This document shows, piece by piece, positions 42,939 through 46,312 of a stretch of 46,312 nt of DNA; position 1 is the stretch's first letter, and each line of letters begins with the position of its first letter. Under the pieces are notes generated by a model. It ran no database searches. It was not told the DNA's origin and saw only the letters and a program-made list of their open reading frames with translations. This stretch comes from Entrophospora sp. SA101. Taxonomy: Eukaryota; Glomeromycota; Glomeromycetes; Entrophosporales; Entrophosporaceae. The stretch spans positions 73,846-120,157 of the forward strand of contig CAUDNR010000513.1 in the NCBI GenBank assembly GCA_958430865.1. The letters are read 5' to 3'. The position numbers and the translations under genes are program-made.

Positions 42939-43879
42939 TAATAATAATAATAATTAATATTAATGAATTCGAAAAAATAATATGCACATTGCTAATCAAT
43001 TAAAATTTTTTTCTTTATCAATATTTCCTTTTCTTAAGTCATATAGTACTAGCAACCATAGTAATTTATTTTATAAAACGAGTAATTCGAATAAAACGAC
43101 GGATAAAACGAATAGAATAAAACGAACAATTCAAATTAAGAACTGTATTGTATTACAAATAGAAACCCTCCTAACCTTCGGAAATTTCTAAATTTTGCAT
43201 TATCTAATGATCAACATTATTCATTATTTAAACTTTTATGTTTTATATGTGGTTACTACACCATTGTATTTATGCTAGTTTTTCAATTGGGCAGGATTCA
43301 TCTAAAAAAACTCGATTTAGTCTTCTGGTGTTATTATCAGCATAGAAACTAACAAACCATTCTGGATTAATGTTGGATAAAATTATCAGTATCCCTTATT
43401 GAGTTTTTAAAGTCTCAGATTTCTTTATCCACCGATTTGTATGAATCGATTTCTTTTTGAATAATTTGATAATTATGTGTATGTTTTGATTTTAGTTATA
43501 CGAGTTACTTGAGTCTTTGAATTTCTAATATTTTCTTTCCATGGACAATCTTTTTTTTGGATTGCTTATCATGTTGATTTAAAAGATCAAGATTTTTTCT
43601 ATTATCTCTTTGTTTTCCAGAATGATTGTACCTAATGTAAATACCATATTCTCTAGAGAATTCAATGCTTGCACTGAATCCTTGTTCATTTGCATGGTTT
43701 TTAACGTCTGCTATTGCAAGATCAAACGAATTTGACAAAGATAATTCTATTACATCAGAAATATCTTGAATTGTTTCGAACTAGCCACTACTCATTGTCA
43801 TGTCAATTAAATGTTCAAAATTATCATCTTTATAACCATCTTCATAATCATCAATTTCTATTGTTTCATCAATTTTCAT
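42088..43879 (-). pseudogene. MULE-type (FAR1-domain) transposase, decayed and interrupted
   Basis: Minus strand from ATG 43879: an acidic start (MKIDETIEIDDYEDGYKDDN), an in-frame TAG at 43783-43781, then SFDLAIADVKNHANEQGFSA and IEFSREYGIYIRYNHSGKQR; DCPWK follows after a frameshift in an A8 tract (43551-43558). This is the FAR1 DNA-binding domain of Mutator-like transposases. Next, 43374-43270 gives NINPEWFVSFYADNNTRRLN then RVF, the spacer before the MULE catalytic domain. A TTCGAATAAA-rich repeat (42480-43140) follows. 42222-42088 then gives MSAGVKTTSRLEG-stop-HVI and IKQELNFNPSLVEVLEKIES, the SRxE...IK region near the MULE C-terminus. The catalytic DDE part is missing. The order supports one dead gene split by an insertion. 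Confidence 0.7.
42480..43140. repeat. TTCGAATAAA-family repeat block inside the MULE pseudogene
   Basis: Two partial units (42480-42780 and 42970-43140), each with TATGCACATTGCTAATC, CTTTTCTTAAGTCATA-AGTACTAG and TTTTATAAAACGAGTAATTC, flank an (AAT)n microsatellite at ~42836-42958. Confidence 0.65.
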
Positions 43880-45173
43880 TGTCTTTCACTGTTCATCCGT
43901 GATTTATTTTTCAGTGTAATTTAAAATTGTTATCTAAAATTTCGCATTGACGAGGAATTTCGTCAATATAATAGATTTCATTTTGAAAGAGATTCCATAA
44001 AATTCAATAGTCTGTCTGTTAATCAATCGGAGCTTTATAATAAATATAAAGAATCACCAAAGTAAACTTTCTTGGTATCTAAATCTAGTTTTACAACTTC
44101 CCAATGATTATTGTTTGTGTATAATTATAAATTTTTCTGATAAATGACCTAATAAATTATATGCGAGCCATCATTTAAAATGACTGTATAAATATATTGG
44201 AGCAAAAATTAAAATTTTCATTGTTGTCATCTTTGAATGCTTTAAATATTTTTTCAATCACCATATCCTTTATGTAATTCTGATTTTCCAATCTGAAAAA
44301 TCCAAATCCTCTCTTAAATTATTATATCGGTGCTTTATAATTTTTCTTTCGACTTGTTTGACCCCTCTTCATTTTACTTTGATTAAATTTATGAAATGAA
44401 TTCGAAACAACATCGCCGTAAGCAAGTTTAATATTTTGTTTAAATCACAAAATTTTGCTATTCCAAAGAATAAATGCTTGATTTCTTTTTTTCTCTCTTT
44501 TTTTCATTAATATTATCATTTATTTGATCAATTAGCTTTCTAATGTATCCCAAAGATGGAATTACCAAGACATTTTTAATCACTTCCTTTATTGTCAATT
44601 CTTTTGTAGAATTGTTTGAAAACATTTTTAAAATTCTAAATATAATAATAATATTAGTAAAACGTATAAGTAACATTAAAAGTTATTTACTTACACATAA
44701 TTGTTAGCTAATGTAATTCTTTCTTCGTTATTATCTTTAATGATAATTTCATTTTTGAAAGAAACTGTTTGATTTTCAATATGAATATTAAAAATTTAAA
44801 AGAGTATATTTATATAAATATATAAAAAGGCAAAATAAAATAAACTTTGACTTAATTGAATATTTTGATGAAAGAGAAAGAGAAAAAGATTATTTTTAAT
44901 AAAGAATTGATCCCAACTGAATATTTTGATAGTAATAGAAGAGAAAGTAAAAAAGACGGTTTTTAATAGTGAATTGATTCCAATTGAATATTTTTGATAA
45001 AAAAAAGAGGAAAAAAATTTGATTTTAAATAGAGAATTAAATATTTTGTTGGAAGAGAAAGAAATTATTAGAAAGGAAAATTTTCAATTTAATTTAATTG
45101 AATAATTTTATTATATAGGAGAGAAAATAAATTGTTTTTTTTAACTGATATTATAACTAAAACCGATTTTTCT
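43880..45173. other. Decayed sequence and a loose tandem repeat
   Basis: 44200-44400, minus strand, has scattered open pieces (DMVIEKIFKAFKDDNNENFN) broken by stops and unrecognised. 44851-45125 is a degenerate ~65-70-bp tandem repeat containing TTGAATATTTTGATRAAAGA and AGAATTGATCCCAA. Confidence 0.45.
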
Positions 45174-46238
45174 TGATCTCTTTTTCAATAGAGTAGAAGT
45201 ATCAACATCTAAACCCGAGAAAATTTGGTAAAAATTGTTAGTAACTATAATTTGATTATAATGTACTTCACATATAGATTAGGAATCCAAAGAAGCATAA
45301 GGGGTTGTTGCTTTTAGTATTCCTGTCACTATACATATTAATATGCGCTGATTTTGTTTGAACCCCAAAATCCAGTACGGTATGATCATAACGTTATGAA
45401 TACTTTATACTAGCAAAAATAGTTTTTTAGCGGAGCAAATAAATTTTTTGAAGGTTAATTATCATTCTATTGACGTGTTTAACGTCGAGACACAATAAGA
45501 TATAAGGTTTGAAAAAAAGATCCAAAAAACCAAATTGGCTGATATGAGTGGTAGAATTGTAAAAAGAAATTAATTTCCACAATTTATGTAAAATTTTTTG
45601 ATTGTTTGGCTCTTATTTACTTTTGAAGTCTTGGGGACCATCAATAAATATATTATTTTAAAAATTTTTTTTTTGTAAAGGAAACGTGACGGATTTACAG
45701 CGAAACGAGCCAATTAAAATTATGCAGATCATCCAGAATCGATTTCTTTTTGTATGTCGCTTTCGATTTTTTCAAGCACCTCAACAAGACTTGGATTAAA
45801 ATTTAATTCTTGCTTTATGATTACATGTTAGCCTTCTAAACGTGAGGTTGTTTTGACACCAGCTGACATTATTTGACTTTTCCAACTATGCCACTTATTT
45901 CTAATATTGTCTATTTAAATAATTGCCAACATTATTATTAAAGTTTTTTTTGTATCAATTGATATCAAATGAGGTAATTGAATGGAATTTAAAATCTTTA
46001 ATAAATTCATTATTACAAATTTGTTTGTAATTTGAGCTTTATGTACCTGTTGAGATTTTGATAAATATGATACAGGCATAAAAAGTGATGTATATTCTGA
46101 AATTGTTGTTCTATGCCTGATTCGAATAATAATAATTCGAATAAATTAAGATATGCACATTGCTAATCCACATTTAAAAATTTTTTTCATTATTATTACA
46201 ATCGATTTTTCCTTAGTCCTTGTAATAATAGTAATAGT
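45174..46238. repeat. 1,065-bp direct repeat, copy 2
   Basis: Matches 41532-42596 base for base as far as I can read. The MULE C-terminal fragment therefore recurs at 45864-45730 on the minus strand. Confidence 0.95.
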
Positions 46239-46312
46239 TGCAATTTCATTTGTTATTTTAATTTTAGATTCCAGTGATGGTGCACGACCTGTATTTCCAT
46301 GAATACGCTCAT
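46239..46312 (-). pseudogene. Edge fragment with HGNTGR motif
   Basis: Minus strand from the window edge reads ERIHGNTGRAPSLESKIKIT then NEIATIT and continues into the direct repeat until a stop. (E)R(I/V)HGNTGRAP is a motif I recall from repeated ORFs of Rhizophagus-type genomes. The reading frame runs beyond the window, so its nature cannot be settled here. Confidence 0.35.

Noticed and set aside
42670..42999. Poly-Tyr/Ile ORF
   Set aside because: Translation of an (AAT)n microsatellite.

Overview
This is a eukaryotic, AT-rich nuclear contig with short spliced genes, AATAAA/ATA microsatellites and a very high load of small inverted-repeat transposons. The gene set (an expanded-family protein kinase with an N-terminal CPxC...CxxC finger, an F-box protein, FAR1/MULE-type transposase debris, Q- and N-rich proteins) and the composition fit an arbuscular mycorrhizal fungus of the Rhizophagus type (Glomeromycotina). 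That assignment is inference from family resemblance, not a database match.

Layout: (1) 0.2-3.2 kb, minus strand: a DCAF7/WDR68/TTG1-type WD40 protein with a long Q/H/P-rich N-terminus. (2) 3.9-5.9 kb: three transposon-like repeats. (3) 6.06-6.94 kb, minus: a repetitive Q/P/S-rich protein. (4) 7.1-15.8 kb: no intact gene recognised; broken ORFs and several MITEs. (5) 15.8-18.0 kb, plus: a decayed fragment followed by a two-exon kinase whose HRD-type catalytic Asp is Asn. (6) 18.4-21.1 kb: a nested transposon block (large foldback holding a hAT-type MITE; pogo-like element holding a second foldback; hAT deletion derivative with a BED-finger exon). (7) 23.4-24.9 kb, minus: F-box protein. (8) 27.0-27.7 kb, minus: a deleted, mutated copy of nuclear large-subunit rRNA. 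(9) 28264-29263: exactly 1000 N, an assembly gap. (10) 29.4-30.2 kb, minus: a two-exon unrecognised gene, probably truncated. (11) 32.2-34.1 kb, minus: a 12-exon MACROD-type macrodomain (ADP-ribose hydrolase) gene with several 18-22 nt exons. (12) 34.5-35.8 kb: a second foldback plus second hAT/BED element. (13) 37.3-39.6 kb, minus: a RAD17-like checkpoint clamp loader with disrupting features. (14) 41.5-46.3 kb: remains of a MULE/FAR1 transposase gene, interrupted by a TTCGAATAAA-rich repeat and partly copied as a 1,065-bp direct repeat that shows no difference by eye.

The genes do not form a pathway or operon. No tRNA gene, CRISPR array or bacterial-type element was seen. Splice junctions were worked out by hand from GT/AG sites, reading frame and family conservation, without transcript data. 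The strongest unexpected items are the LSU rRNA relic, the micro-exon macrodomain gene, the degraded RAD17, the predicted pseudokinase, and nested insertions with exact 8-bp target duplications. I did not find evidence of a wholly new biological system.
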